From: Shinella zoogloeoides | GTDB lineage: Bacteria; Pseudomonadota; Alphaproteobacteria; Rhizobiales; Rhizobiaceae | Direction: 5' to 3' | Length of the DNA: 64,000 nucleotides | Assembly (NCBI RefSeq): GCF_030733845.1 | Contig: NZ_CP132311.1 | Coordinates: 2,669,501-2,733,500, forward strand | Translations under genes and position numbers: made by a program | In this document: piece by piece, positions 26,774 to 34,828 of the stretch | How the letters are laid out: every line of letters starts with the position of its first letter | How positions within the stretch are numbered: position 1 is the first letter of the stretch | The notes under the pieces: model-generated | Told to the model about the DNA's origin: nothing | The model's input: the letters and a program-made list of their open reading frames with translations, nothing else | Databases searched by the model: none

Positions 26774-27562
26774 TTGACCGTATTTGACCGAAACAACATT
26801 CAACTGCATGGAACGGGCCACCGATCAATCGTATTCGCCCATGGCTTCGGCTGTGACCAGAACATGTGGCGCTTCGTCGAACCCGCATTCCGGGACCGGT
26901 ATCGAACCGTTCTCTTCGATCACGTCGGCGCGGGGCGCTCTGACCTGAAGGCTTTTGACAGGGCGAAATATTCCGATCTCAAGGGCTATGCATCCGATGT
27001 GATCGAGATCGGCCAAGCGCTGCAACTCGAGGGCGCCGTCTTCGTGGGCCATTCGGTCAGCGCCATGATCGGAGCGTTGGCATCGATCAGCGCGCCTGGC
27101 ATGTTCGCGAAGCTGGTCATGGTCGGGCCATCGCCGCGCTATATCGACGACGGGGACTATGCCGGCGGATTCAGCGCGCTTCAGATTGAGGAACTGCTCT
27201 CATCATTGGCCGACAACCACCTTGGCTGGTCGGCAGCCATGGCCCCGGCGATCATGGGCAATCCGGACCGTCCCGAGCTTGGGGAGGAGCTGGTCAATTC
27301 GTTCTGCCGGACAGATCCTGAAATTGCTCGGCATTTTGCCCGAACGACGTTTACCTCCGACAACCGCACCGACCTGAAAAAAGTCATCGCGGATACCTTG
27401 ATCCTGCAGACCCGAGACGACATCATCGCCTCGGAAGAAGTCGGCGAATACGTTCGCCGCGAGATCGAGGGTAGTCAGATCGTCTATCTGGATGCCACCG
27501 GGCACTGCCCTAATTTAAGCGCACCGGCCGCAGTGATTGAAGCGATGAATGAGTTCCTCTGA
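26774..27562 (+). CDS. alpha/beta hydrolase of the RsbQ / KAI2 / D14 family
   Basis: 262 residues starting at TTG with GGGGAG 7 bp upstream. The catalytic triad is Ser94 (VGHSVSAM), Asp216 (RDDIIA) and His244 (ATGHCP), close to S96-D219-H247 of Bacillus RsbQ; the oxyanion region is HGFGCDQN. RsbQ activates the PAS phosphatase RsbP in Bacillus, probably by supplying a small ligand; plant homologues KAI2 and D14 perceive karrikins and strigolactones. The stop overlaps the next gene, a PAS histidine kinase, by 14 bp, so the two are translated together and most likely form a ligand-processing and sensing pair. Confidence 0.88.
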   Translation: MTVFDRNNIQLHGTGHRSIVFAHGFGCDQNMWRFVEPAFRDRYRTVLFDHVGAGRSDLKAFDRAKYSDLKGYASDVIEIGQALQLEGAVFVGHSVSAMIGALASISAPGMFAKLVMVGPSPRYIDDGDYAGGFSALQIEELLSSLADNHLGWSAAMAPAIMGNPDRPELGEELVNSFCRTDPEIARHFARTTFTSDNRTDLKKVIADTLILQTRDDIIASEEVGEYVRREIEGSQIVYLDATGHCPNLSAPAAVIEAMNEFL

Positions 27563-28736
27563 CCTCTCTGACTCCGATTTTCAGGACCTGTTTGAGAACG
27601 CCCCTTGCGGTTACCTGTCGCTTGGGGCGGACGGCAAGGTCGTCCGGGTCAACGCCACCCTCTGCAACTGGCTTGGCAAGTCCTCCGACGATCTCGTCGG
27701 CAAGCGGCTTCGTGACATCCTGAACGTTGCAGGTAGTATCTTCTACGAAACTCACTTTGCTCCATTGCTTCGTATGCAGGGGTTCTTCGAGGAGGTTGCT
27801 CTCGACCTCCTGAAACCGGATGGCACTCTCCTTCCTGTGTTGGCCAACGCCGCCGAACGCCGGATTTCTGGCGAACTGGCCTTCACCCGGGTCACGCTCT
27901 TCCGCGCACCACAGCGACGCCGGCACGAACGCGAGCTGTCCGAGGCTCGTCGATCGGAAAGGGAGGCGCGCGGCAAGCTGGAGGAAATTAATGCGGGATT
28001 ACAGCACCGCATTACCGATGCAGCGGTTCAGCAGACGCAGGCAGTCGAGGAGGCCGAACTACGGGAGCAGTTCATTGCGGTTCTCGGACACGACCTTCGC
28101 AATCCCCTGGCAGGGTTCGCAGGCGGCACGAACATTTTGACGCAAATGCACGGCGATCCCAAATCGATCCGCGTGCTGCGTCTGATGAGGGAAAGCATCA
28201 AGAGAATGGAAGGCTTGATCGACAACCTCATGGACTTCGCGAGGGGCCGCCTTGGTGGCGGCATCCACGTCGAGCCTTCATCCGGACAAAGGATCGAGCC
28301 GACAATCGCCCAGGTAGTCAATGAGATGAAGGCGGGTCATCCGGAGCGCAATATCGAGATGCGCCTCGATCTTCCTCAAACAGTCGATGTCGATCACCCG
28401 CGCATTGCCCAAATGTTTTCCAACCTGCTCGGTAATGCTATCGCGCACGGCTCGGAAGACCGCCCCATCGTGGTCGAAGCCAGGACGGCCGAAGGGGACT
28501 TTCTGCTCTCTGTCGCCAATGGCGGTGAACCCATTCCGCAGGCCGCTCTGGACCGCCTCTTCCGGCCATTTTACCGCGGCGAGGTCCGGCCCAGCATGCA
28601 GGGCCTTGGCCTTGGGCTTTATATTGCCAGCCAGATCGCGCAGGCGCACGATGGACGCATCGATGTAACGTCGGACGAGAAAGAAACGAGATTCACGTTT
28701 CGCATGCCGATCGGTGGATCAGTCGACCAACGCTAG
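27549..28736 (+). CDS. PAS-domain sensor histidine kinase
   Basis: 395 residues, no membrane segment, so cytoplasmic. A PAS domain covers about residues 10-125 (FENAPCGYLSLGADGKVVRV), then a short coiled coil (130-170), the dimerisation helix with phospho-His (VLGHDLRNPLAGFAGG) and an HATPase domain with MFSNLLGNAIAHG and GLGLGLYIASQI. The ATG at 27549 lies inside the end of the RsbQ-like gene. The PAS domain is the likely receiver of the hydrolase product, as RsbP is for RsbQ, but the output here is phosphotransfer, not dephosphorylation. Confidence 0.9.
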   Translation: MSSSDLSDSDFQDLFENAPCGYLSLGADGKVVRVNATLCNWLGKSSDDLVGKRLRDILNVAGSIFYETHFAPLLRMQGFFEEVALDLLKPDGTLLPVLANAAERRISGELAFTRVTLFRAPQRRRHERELSEARRSEREARGKLEEINAGLQHRITDAAVQQTQAVEEAELREQFIAVLGHDLRNPLAGFAGGTNILTQMHGDPKSIRVLRLMRESIKRMEGLIDNLMDFARGRLGGGIHVEPSSGQRIEPTIAQVVNEMKAGHPERNIEMRLDLPQTVDVDHPRIAQMFSNLLGNAIAHGSEDRPIVVEARTAEGDFLLSVANGGEPIPQAALDRLFRPFYRGEVRPSMQGLGLGLYIASQIAQAHDGRIDVTSDEKETRFTFRMPIGGSVDQR

Positions 28737-28948
28737 CGTTGGAAACGTCCTCAAGTAATCTGTGTGGCAGGAAAGTGCTCACGGTGGAAGCACTTACCGC
28801 GACGCCCATGGCGATAAGACCCCTGGGGAGCGGACGAATTCGGCTTCTCGCGCAACCCATAGCGTTCTCAAGAAAAAGCGGCAGCACGAAAGCTGGCAGC
28901 ACATTCGATCAGCTCAAGGACTCGGGCTAGACGTCCAAGACTTGGACG

Positions 28949-29329
28949 CTAGGCAGGCTTGGCCTTGCGATTGGCGTAGCGCCGATCGCGTTCGGCCTTG
29001 CGGGCGGCCGCGTCGTCGACAACCCGTGCGATACGATTTCTTTCTGCGGCTTCACGCGCTTCGGTTTCGGCGCGCGACGCCGCATCCGCAGCCGCCTGTC
29101 GCTCGGCTGCCTCGGCTGCCTGGCGTTCGGCCTCATCGCGTTTCACCCGTTCGCGCTCGAGACGCCGCTCTTCCCTGGCGGCGGCGATCGTCGCCCGCTC
29201 CGATTGCCTCGCCAATCTGGCAGGTTCGTCAGTAGTGCTTGCCGTACGAAAGGCACTCAGGAGAGCGGACTTTGCTTCCGCAGCCGCGCTACGGCGATCG
29301 GAGAGGTCATTGTTTCTGGCGTGTTTCAA
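28949..29329 (-). CDS. DUF6481-like small charged helical protein
   Basis: 126 residues, almost entirely Ala, Glu, Arg and Lys with heptad-like spacing, beginning with a conserved-looking DLSDRRSAAAEAKSALL segment. It is predicted to be one long helix. The family assignment rests on the DRR.AA.EAK.ALL start. Function unknown; such genes commonly sit near cold-shock protein genes in rhizobia. Confidence 0.65.
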   Translation of the reverse strand: MKHARNNDLSDRRSAAAEAKSALLSAFRTASTTDEPARLARQSERATIAAAREERRLERERVKRDEAERQAAEAAERQAAADAASRAETEAREAAERNRIARVVDDAAARKAERDRRYANRKAKPA

Positions 29330-29359
29330 ATCTTTGTCCTGTGGGTCGTAGTTTACAAG

Positions 29360-29584
29360 TCAGGCCGTTCTGGCGCGTTTGGCGAGGAGAGAGATGATCG
29401 CCGCCTCCCGATCGGTCAGTTCTTTTGCAAGGCGCGCCTCGCGAAGCCGTCGGGTCTTCTCCTCACGGGCCAGAACGATGGAATCCAGCTCCTCAGCGGC
29501 ACTGTTGCGCGCGAAGAATTGCGATTGAGCATTGGCGAAGGCGATCTCCGCCTTTTCGCGAGATTTGCTATGTGTGTGTGACAT
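29360..29584 (-). CDS. small helical hypothetical protein, 74 aa
   Basis: The ATG at 29584 is chosen because the upstream in-frame part reads through the cspA terminator. The sequence is highly charged (SREKAEIAFANAQSQFFARN and a KTRRLREARLAKEL stretch) and likely helical. It lies 30 bp upstream of, and co-directional with, the DUF6481-like gene. Function not recognised. Confidence 0.6.
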   Translation of the reverse strand: MSHTHSKSREKAEIAFANAQSQFFARNSAAEELDSIVLAREEKTRRLREARLAKELTDREAAIISLLAKRARTA

Positions 29585-29621
29585 GGTTTTTCCGGTTGGG
29601 GCGCCGCAGGATGGTGCGGCA

Positions 29622-29652
29622 ACAAAAAAGGCCAGGCACGCTGCCTGACCTT
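29622..29652 (-). terminator. rho-independent terminator of cspA
   Basis: On the minus strand AAGGTCAGGCA, loop GCG and TGCCTGGCCTT form an 11-bp stem with one mismatch, followed by TTTTG. It lies 67 bp after the cspA stop codon and separates it from the next co-directional gene. Confidence 0.8.
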
Positions 29653-29718
29653 GGGTGGTATCATGCTCTCGACAGTGCCAGTACATCCGTGGTCAACGGA
29701 AAGCAGATACCGGATGGC

Positions 29719-29928
29719 TTAGGCAGCCTGCAGATTGCAGGCCGACATCTTGCCCGACTTGTTATCGCGCTCCAATTCGAAGCCGATCTTCTGACCTTCG
29801 ACGAGGTCACGCATACCGGCGCGCTCGACGGCAGAAATGTGGACGAAGGCATCAGCGCCGCCATTGTCAGGCTGAATGAAGCCGAAGCCCTTGGTGGAAT
29901 TGAACCATTTAACTGTGCCAGTGGTCAT
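29719..29928 (-). CDS. cspA: cold-shock protein, CspA family
   Basis: 69 residues: [19 protein letters not shown] holds RNP1 (KGFGFI) and DAFVHIS is RNP2, the two nucleic-acid-binding strands of the cold-shock fold. It binds single-stranded RNA or DNA as a chaperone. The preceding 150 bp are free of genes and may form the long 5' leader usual for csp mRNAs. A strong terminator follows. Confidence 0.92.
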   Translation of the reverse strand: MTTGTVKWFNSTKGFGFIQPDNGGADAFVHISAVERAGMRDLVEGQKIGFELERDNKSGKMSACNLQAA

Positions 29929-30039
29929 GGTGAACCCTTTCATAGCAATAAGAGAACCACAACGCCCGCGGCGTTGCAGATGTGATAGCGATTTTGAAAG
30001 AAAAGGTTCGTTCAGGGCACGGTGCCAAGCGCGCGACAA

Positions 30040-30458
30040 TCAAAGCTAAGCAAGCAAATATCGACAAGCGGTATATAGGCGCGTCCTATCCCGTTGTCAA
30101 TTTTTAGTTTTTGACTTCCAATATTCTCGGCGTCTGGTTGTATTTAAGAGAGGCCGTCAGCACCCCCTTCGCTCCTATTTTTCGCACAATACGCGGCAAT
30201 GGAAGTCCGCCGCACGGTGGCGATGCTCGGCGCGCGGTCGCTGCTCGTCGGTGCGTTGATCGTCCGCTGCCGCCGCCCTCGGAGGGCGCCAGTGTGACGA
30301 CGAAGAAGCCGCATTGATCGTCAAACGCTAAGCCTGATCGAAGCCGCATCTCGGAGTTGCTTCTTTCTTAAATCAGATTCATTGTGCAGTGCAGCAACCA
30401 TATCGCTGCTGAGGTGTTAGGGTCTATGCGCCAATCCGGCGCGCCCCTGGAGCACCCC
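30040..30458. other. intergenic region, cspA leader side and esterase promoter
   Basis: No gene is evident. AT-rich DNA around 30050-30170 probably holds the cspA promoter and 5' leader. A short GC palindrome (CGCCCTCGGAGGGCG, near 30277) has no U-tract. Confidence 0.4.
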
Positions 30459-31538
30459 ATGAGATCTCTGTCCGATACGCTCGAACGCCTTGCCCGGTTG
30501 CGCGCGGTGAAACCCGCCACCCCGACCGGTTCCATTCTCAGGAAGCTCGATCAATTCGGGAGCAACCCCGGTGCTTTGACCGCATGGCACCACGTTCCGA
30601 AACATTTGCCTGCTGCGCCGGCCCTGGTTGTTGTGCTGCACGGCTGCACGCAGACTGCCGCCGGTTACGACGCCGGCTCAGGGTGGTCCGCCTTGGCGGA
30701 GGATTACGGTTTCGTCGTTCTATTTCCGGAACAGGTCCGGCAGAACAACGCGAACCTGTGCTTCAACTGGTTCAATACCGCCGACACACAGCGCAATGAG
30801 GGCGAGGCCATGTCCATCCGGCAGATGATCGCCACGCTGGTCGCCGAACATCGCATTGATGATCGCAGGGTTTACATAACCGGCCTTTCGGCCGGCGGTG
30901 CCATGGCGAATGCAATGCTGGCCTGCTACCCGGACGTTTTTGCCGGCGGCGCCATCATCGCTGGCCTTCCATACGCAGCCGCGTCCACCGTGCCGGAAGC
31001 ATTCGATCGCATGCGCGGGCAAGGACTTCCCAAGACGAACGCCCTGCAAGCAAGCCTGCGCGCCGCCTCACGGCATGAGGGGGCGTGGCCGACGGTTTCC
31101 GTCTGGCACGGAACCGGTGACAACACGGTCGTGCCGGAAAACGCGGCGGCGATCGTCGCGCAGTGGCGAGGTGTCCATGCATTGCCGGAACAGCCGACAT
31201 CCTCAGAGATGTTCGCTAACTATTCGCGGTCGGCCTGGCGCGACGGGCGCGGCACTGATACAATCGAACTCTACTGGATCTCCGGGATGGCCCACGGCAC
31301 ACCCGTCGATGCCTCCACCGGCTATGGCCACGCCGCGCCCTTCATGCTGGATGTCGGCGTTTCCTCAACCGTTGAGATCGCAAGGACATGGGGCCTCGCA
31401 GCCTCCTTTGAGCGACGCCAGCGACCGAAGGCTGAAACTTTCGACGAGCGGCCAGCCAGACACCCGAGCGACGGTGGCGGGAACAAAATTCAATCCGTTA
31501 TCGAAAACGCGCTGCGCTTGGCCGGGCTTATGAAATGA
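30459..31538 (+). CDS. PHB depolymerase family esterase (LpqC-like)
   Basis: 359 residues from the ATG at 30459 (GGAG 6 bp upstream); two earlier in-frame ATGs lack such a site. The oxyanion-region LVVVLHGCTQTAAGYD and nucleophile elbow ITGLSAGGAMAN (Ser) are typical of the poly(3-hydroxybutyrate) depolymerase / feruloyl esterase family, with candidate catalytic Asp in WHGTGDNTVVP and His in GMAHGTPVD. No clear signal peptide is seen, so an intracellular esterase is as likely as a secreted depolymerase. Confidence 0.85.
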   Translation: MRSLSDTLERLARLRAVKPATPTGSILRKLDQFGSNPGALTAWHHVPKHLPAAPALVVVLHGCTQTAAGYDAGSGWSALAEDYGFVVLFPEQVRQNNANLCFNWFNTADTQRNEGEAMSIRQMIATLVAEHRIDDRRVYITGLSAGGAMANAMLACYPDVFAGGAIIAGLPYAAASTVPEAFDRMRGQGLPKTNALQASLRAASRHEGAWPTVSVWHGTGDNTVVPENAAAIVAQWRGVHALPEQPTSSEMFANYSRSAWRDGRGTDTIELYWISGMAHGTPVDASTGYGHAAPFMLDVGVSSTVEIARTWGLAASFERRQRPKAETFDERPARHPSDGGGNKIQSVIENALRLAGLMK

Positions 31539-31797
31539 TGTGATCTCGGCTCGCCCAAGGCATCTCCTCGGGTTTGCACGCGACGTCGTCGACCATATTG
31601 AGGATGAGGGAGCGCCTGCCGCAAGCGAGTTGACCGTGGAAGAAATTCAACAACCAGCGGTCGTCGGCCTTTGCTTCGAAGGTCACGAAGGCACGTATTT
31701 GTGTGACGACTCGGCGTCTCAGCGTTCGAAATCCAGGAAATGGCCCGCCGATGTTGGAAGCAGGGCTGGCACTAAACAATGTCACACTGCGATACAT
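31528..31797 (-). CDS. possible small hypothetical protein, 89 aa
   Basis: Begins with an ATG overlapping the end of the 53-codon gene upstream. The C-terminal half (FEAKADDRWLLNFFHGQLAC) has coding-like composition and GC-rich third positions. The 5' part is less convincing, and the last 11 bp overlap the convergent esterase gene. It may be a decayed or frameshifted gene. Confidence 0.35.
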   Translation of the reverse strand: MYRSVTLFSASPASNIGGPFPGFRTLRRRVVTQIRAFVTFEAKADDRWLLNFFHGQLACGRRSLILNMVDDVACKPEEMPWASRDHIIS

Positions 31798-31943
31798 CGC
31801 GCAGCCTTGTCAGCAGCTTTCCGGTCGTTGCCGTGCTCGGCAAGGATCCGCCCTGCATCCTCGACGGAGATCCGGTGCTTCTTCGCCAGTGTCTTGGCAT
31901 CGTACTTCTGGGCAGACGCCGAAGCGTCTTTGGATTGCGCCAC
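31782..31943 (-). CDS. small basic hypothetical protein, 53 aa, GTG start
   Basis: GTG at 31943 preceded by AGGAG at 7 bp. The product is lysine- and alanine-rich with a KKHRISVEDAGRILAEHGND segment followed by RKAADKAA, resembling a compact helix-turn-helix. Codon use is GC-rich at third positions, unlike other frames. Function unknown; it sits in a cluster of very small minus-strand genes. Confidence 0.6.
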   Translation of the reverse strand: MAQSKDASASAQKYDAKTLAKKHRISVEDAGRILAEHGNDRKAADKAARCIAV

Positions 31944-32103
31944 GATGTTCTCCTAGGGATTGTCGCAAGACATGAGCGCAAGAGGCGCGCCTAAACCGAT
32001 GAGCTTGTGTAGGTGGTCAACGACCATATAGCAACCGGCTGATACCCGACGGAGGTCGATGCCCGTGCCGGTGGAGATGCTGGCGAACTGGAAGATTCGC
32101 TTC

Positions 32104-32289
32104 CTACAAGTCGTGCTCATCATCCCAGATATTGAGAGCTTCGCAGCGGCGGGGTGTTTTCGCCTCCGCGAAACGTCTGGCCGGACCTTCGAATAGGCGG
32201 GCGACATCGCGAGCTTCTTTGTATTCCGGTTGGGCCTCGCTACTAAGGCTCTTGCTCGTCCTCGATGCTTTGAAGGTCAGGATCACCAC
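32104..32289 (-). CDS. possible small ORF, 61 aa
   Basis: Starts at a GTG that overlaps the stop of the 40-codon membrane-peptide gene (GTGGTGA), which would allow coupled translation. The sequence (EARDVARLFEGPARRFAEAK) is plausible but not recognised, and no independent ribosome-binding site is seen. Confidence 0.3.
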   Translation of the reverse strand: MVILTFKASRTSKSLSSEAQPEYKEARDVARLFEGPARRFAEAKTPRRCEALNIWDDEHDL

Positions 32290-32405
32290 AGCCAGCCCTC
32301 TGAGAGAACATAGATGGTCATGATTAAGCTAGCGCCAACCGCGAAGTGGGAGGCCATCTCGGTAACGACTTGACGGTTCTGGAAACGGTAAGTGGTGGAA
32401 GACAT
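32283..32405 (-). CDS. 40-residue small membrane protein, paralogue A
   Basis: ATG at 32405 with AAGGATGA upstream. The protein has a polar N-terminus starting MSS, one hydrophobic helix (FAVGASLIMTIYVL, residues about 20-33) and the C-terminal tail EGWLW followed by the stop. It shares length, MSS start, the FAVGAS motif, the helix and the GWLW terminus with the gene at 32846-32968, so both are real and duplicated. Predicted single-pass inner-membrane microprotein of unknown function. Confidence 0.75.
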   Translation of the reverse strand: MSSTTYRFQNRQVVTEMASHFAVGASLIMTIYVLSEGWLW

Positions 32406-32471
32406 AATGTCATCCTTTCAATAGAGCGGTCGAAGGCAAATTCAGTTCGAAGACGGTGGCACGTTAGCCAT

Positions 32472-32726
32472 TCAGGCCTTGGCATCGAGAGCTAAGGCCC
32501 GATGAACGTCATCGTACGAAACCTGAAGGCGTTGGCGAACGATCGAAGATGAAGAGAGGCGCGGTATCTCAAGATGAGTAGCTACGCGCTTGTAGGCGGG
32601 GAAACTCAATCCGACGATGAGTTCTTCGTCGACTATTAGGCGGTACGTGCCGGCCTCTTGCGGCTCAACGAGTGATTCAAGCCGGAAAGGCCTGTGGAAT
32701 GTAATTTCTTTCTCAGTCGTTCTCAT
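32472..32726 (-). CDS. small conserved-type hypothetical protein, 84 aa
   Basis: The ATG at 32726 is chosen; upstream in-frame sequence is Arg/Ala-rich and non-coding in look. Begins MRTTEKEITFHRPFRLESLV and continues with TYRLIVDEELIVGLSFPAYK. This beta-rich pattern recurs in small rhizobial proteins as I remember them. It lies between the two 40-residue membrane proteins on the same strand. Function unknown. Confidence 0.7.
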   Translation of the reverse strand: MRTTEKEITFHRPFRLESLVEPQEAGTYRLIVDEELIVGLSFPAYKRVATHLEIPRLSSSSIVRQRLQVSYDDVHRALALDAKA

Positions 32727-32845
32727 GACGCGTTCGCCCTGTGATGTGCTGGTAGCTGCAGCAGCTAAATTGGAGGCGGGCGGAAGCGCCCGATAGACGG
32801 CGCTTCGAAATCTAGCCCTGGTTTTCCGGCTTCCTAGCCGGGCGC

Positions 32846-32968
32846 CTACCACAGCCAGCCATCCATGAGGACGTAGACGATCATAACAATGCTTGCACCG
32901 ACAGCGAACTGTGACGCGGTCGCAGCAACGAGATATCGATCTTGATGAGTTGCGAAGTTGGAAGACAT
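32846..32968 (-). CDS. 40-residue small membrane protein, paralogue B
   Basis: ATG at 32968 with a perfect AGGAGG site at 6 bp. Same architecture as the 32283-32405 gene: MSS start, polar 17 residues, FAVGASIVMIVYVL helix, tail DGWLW and stop. Roughly half of the positions are identical, concentrated in the C-terminal half. The tryptophan-rich end suggests an interface-anchored C-terminus. Predicted single-pass microprotein. Confidence 0.78.
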   Translation of the reverse strand: MSSNFATHQDRYLVAATASQFAVGASIVMIVYVLMDGWLW

Positions 32969-33137
32969 GTCGTCCTCCTCTCTTTGGGGCCAGGGTAGCA
33001 AGCCCTCAAACAGCAGCGCCCGTAATGATGGCTGCTGGAGTAACGACCTTGCGCGCTTATGGCGGCATTAGCAAGCAATCAAATAAGGCAGTTGGAAACG
33101 AGGGCTGCGCCGGTTCCGTAAGGCGCCTGCGCGTCGC

Positions 33138-33383
33138 CTAGGTGACGACGATCTGACCTTTTTGCACGTACTCGGTAACGTCGAGATCAAAGCGCTGCAC
33201 GACAGCGAGATCATCGGCCACGTTCGGCGGTGCGAAGTGCAAGAAGTAAGACGCGTTCCGGCTCTTCGAGCGCTCAATCTCAGTGTCGGACAGCTTTTGC
33301 CCCACATAGATACCGTCCCCCACCTCGTGCCCTTCGACCATCAAAGTTTGCTTCACAGTGAATTTCATAGGTTTGATGGTCAT
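33138..33383 (-). CDS. small hypothetical protein, 81 aa
   Basis: ATG at 33383 with GGAGGA at 6 bp, a strong site. The sequence (MKFTVKQTLMVEGHEVGDGI, then a KSRNASYFLHFAPPNVADDL stretch) has balanced composition and looks like a soluble beta-rich domain. No family recognised. Together with the neighbouring minus-strand microgenes it forms a cluster between the esterase and the Liv-type operon. Confidence 0.7.
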   Translation of the reverse strand: MTIKPMKFTVKQTLMVEGHEVGDGIYVGQKLSDTEIERSKSRNASYFLHFAPPNVADDLAVVQRFDLDVTEYVQKGQIVVT

Positions 33384-33918
33384 AGCTATTCCTCCGTGGG
33401 GTTGCCGTTAGAACCAATGCCACCCCGCTCTCGAAAAGTCGCCGATAACGAAGATCAGTGCGTCTTTCCGAGGAAAACGTAGCACCTTTTTAAAGTGCAA
33501 GCACAGAAGCATGAACTGCTACGCCTGATGAGTCGATAGGCAATCCTCCCGGTCGGCTGGCCGAGGCGAAACAAAGTTTCAGCGCGGTACGGATGAAGAT
33601 AAGAGCAGAGCATAGCCCCTACCCTCGACAGCGCGGAAAATAACAGCAGGTTGGGTACACCGAAGGGCGCCACGCCGCGCCCTCCAACAATATCATCGAC
33701 GCGATGGAACGCTATAATTGAGCTCTTGAATGGGCTCGAACCAGCGGCCCGATAGTTGCGCCTTTGGCGGGCTGACATTCTCTATAATTCTGCAGGCGCC
33801 TGAAAGCGCTATATTCAGCTATCCGGGGCCCAGCAGGAACAAGTTCTTTTCACCCACATTGTGCCCTCGTCTTTGCACCGGCGAATCAAGGGCATCCCAG
33901 GTGAGCAGGACACCTCGC
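33384..33918. other. 535 bp without a convincing gene
   Basis: Frames here are short and lack ribosome-binding sites. The segment separates the microgene cluster from the 3' end of the Liv-type operon. A T-arm-like string (GGTTCGAGCCC on the minus strand, about 33728) is present but cannot be extended into a tRNA. Confidence 0.4.
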
Positions 33919-34806
33919 TCAGAGCTTCACGATCGCCTTGCGAGCCAACAAGCCTTGCGGTGCGAACAACAGAACTGCGATGACAAGCAAAATGGTGAAG
34001 GCGTCGCGATAGCTGAGTAGGCTTTCCGGCAGGTAGGCCTGCAGGAAGACCTCGATGAAGCCGAGCAGAAAGCCGCCGGCGACGGCGCCCGAAAGGCTGC
34101 CGAGGCCACCGATGATCGCCGCGATGAAGGCCTTGAGCACCGGCAGGAAGCCCATCAGCGGATCGACGCTGCCGCGTTGGGCCACCCAGAGAATGCCGGC
34201 AACACCCGCCATGAGGCCGGAAATCGCGAAGGCCGTGGCGACGACAGCATTGGCGCGGATGCCCATCAGGCGGACGATGGCGAAATCCTCCGACGCCGCC
34301 CGCATGGCCCGGCCCAACACCGTGGTGCGCAGGAAGAGGTTGAGGCCGACCAGCATGATGACGGTGACGAGGATGGAAATCGCCTGGATAACACCGATAT
34401 GCAGACCGCCAATCTCGATCGTGCCGGACAGGCTCATCGGCATCGGCACCGGCTTGGGACGGGCGGAAATGAAGTTCTGGAACAGCACGCGCAGGATGGC
34501 ACTGACGGCAAAGCTCGTCAGAAGCAGCGTCGTGCCGCTCGCGCCGCGCACCGGGCGGAAAGCGATGCGCTCCATCAGCAGCACCAGCACGATCGCGACG
34601 GCAAGCGCGAAGATGACGGCAACGCCGAAGGGCATGCCGACGATGAGGGCGAAGCACAGGCCGTAGCCGGCGGCCGTCATCAGCTCACCATGGGCGAAGT
34701 TGATCAAGCCCATGATCGAGAAGACGACGGCAAGGCCGAGCGCGAGCAGCGCATAGGTGCCGCCAAGGCTCAGCGCATTGACCAGTTGCTGCAGGAACAT
34801 GTCCAT
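33919..34806 (-). CDS. branched-chain-amino-acid-type ABC permease (LivH type)
   Basis: 295 residues from the ATG at 34806, where MDMFLQQLVNALSLGGTYAL is the typical LivH start. About eight transmembrane segments, with GLINFAHGELM and the cytoplasmic loop RAASEDFAIVRLMGI that contacts the ATPases. Last gene of the minus-strand operon (binding protein, LivF, LivH), 22 bp after the LivF gene. Substrate is probably an amino acid, amide or related nitrogen compound. Confidence 0.92.
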   Translation of the reverse strand: MDMFLQQLVNALSLGGTYALLALGLAVVFSIMGLINFAHGELMTAAGYGLCFALIVGMPFGVAVIFALAVAIVLVLLMERIAFRPVRGASGTTLLLTSFAVSAILRVLFQNFISARPKPVPMPMSLSGTIEIGGLHIGVIQAISILVTVIMLVGLNLFLRTTVLGRAMRAASEDFAIVRLMGIRANAVVATAFAISGLMAGVAGILWVAQRGSVDPLMGFLPVLKAFIAAIIGGLGSLSGAVAGGFLLGFIEVFLQAYLPESLLSYRDAFTILLVIAVLLFAPQGLLARKAIVKL

Positions 34807-34828
34807 GGATGGTTTTCCTTCTTGCCGG

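Noticed and set aside
33722..33745. tRNA-like T-arm string GGTTCGAGCCC on the minus strand, a possible tRNA fragment or att site
   Set aside because: The T-stem pairs poorly and no acceptor, D or anticodon arm can be drawn, so chance is the simplest explanation.
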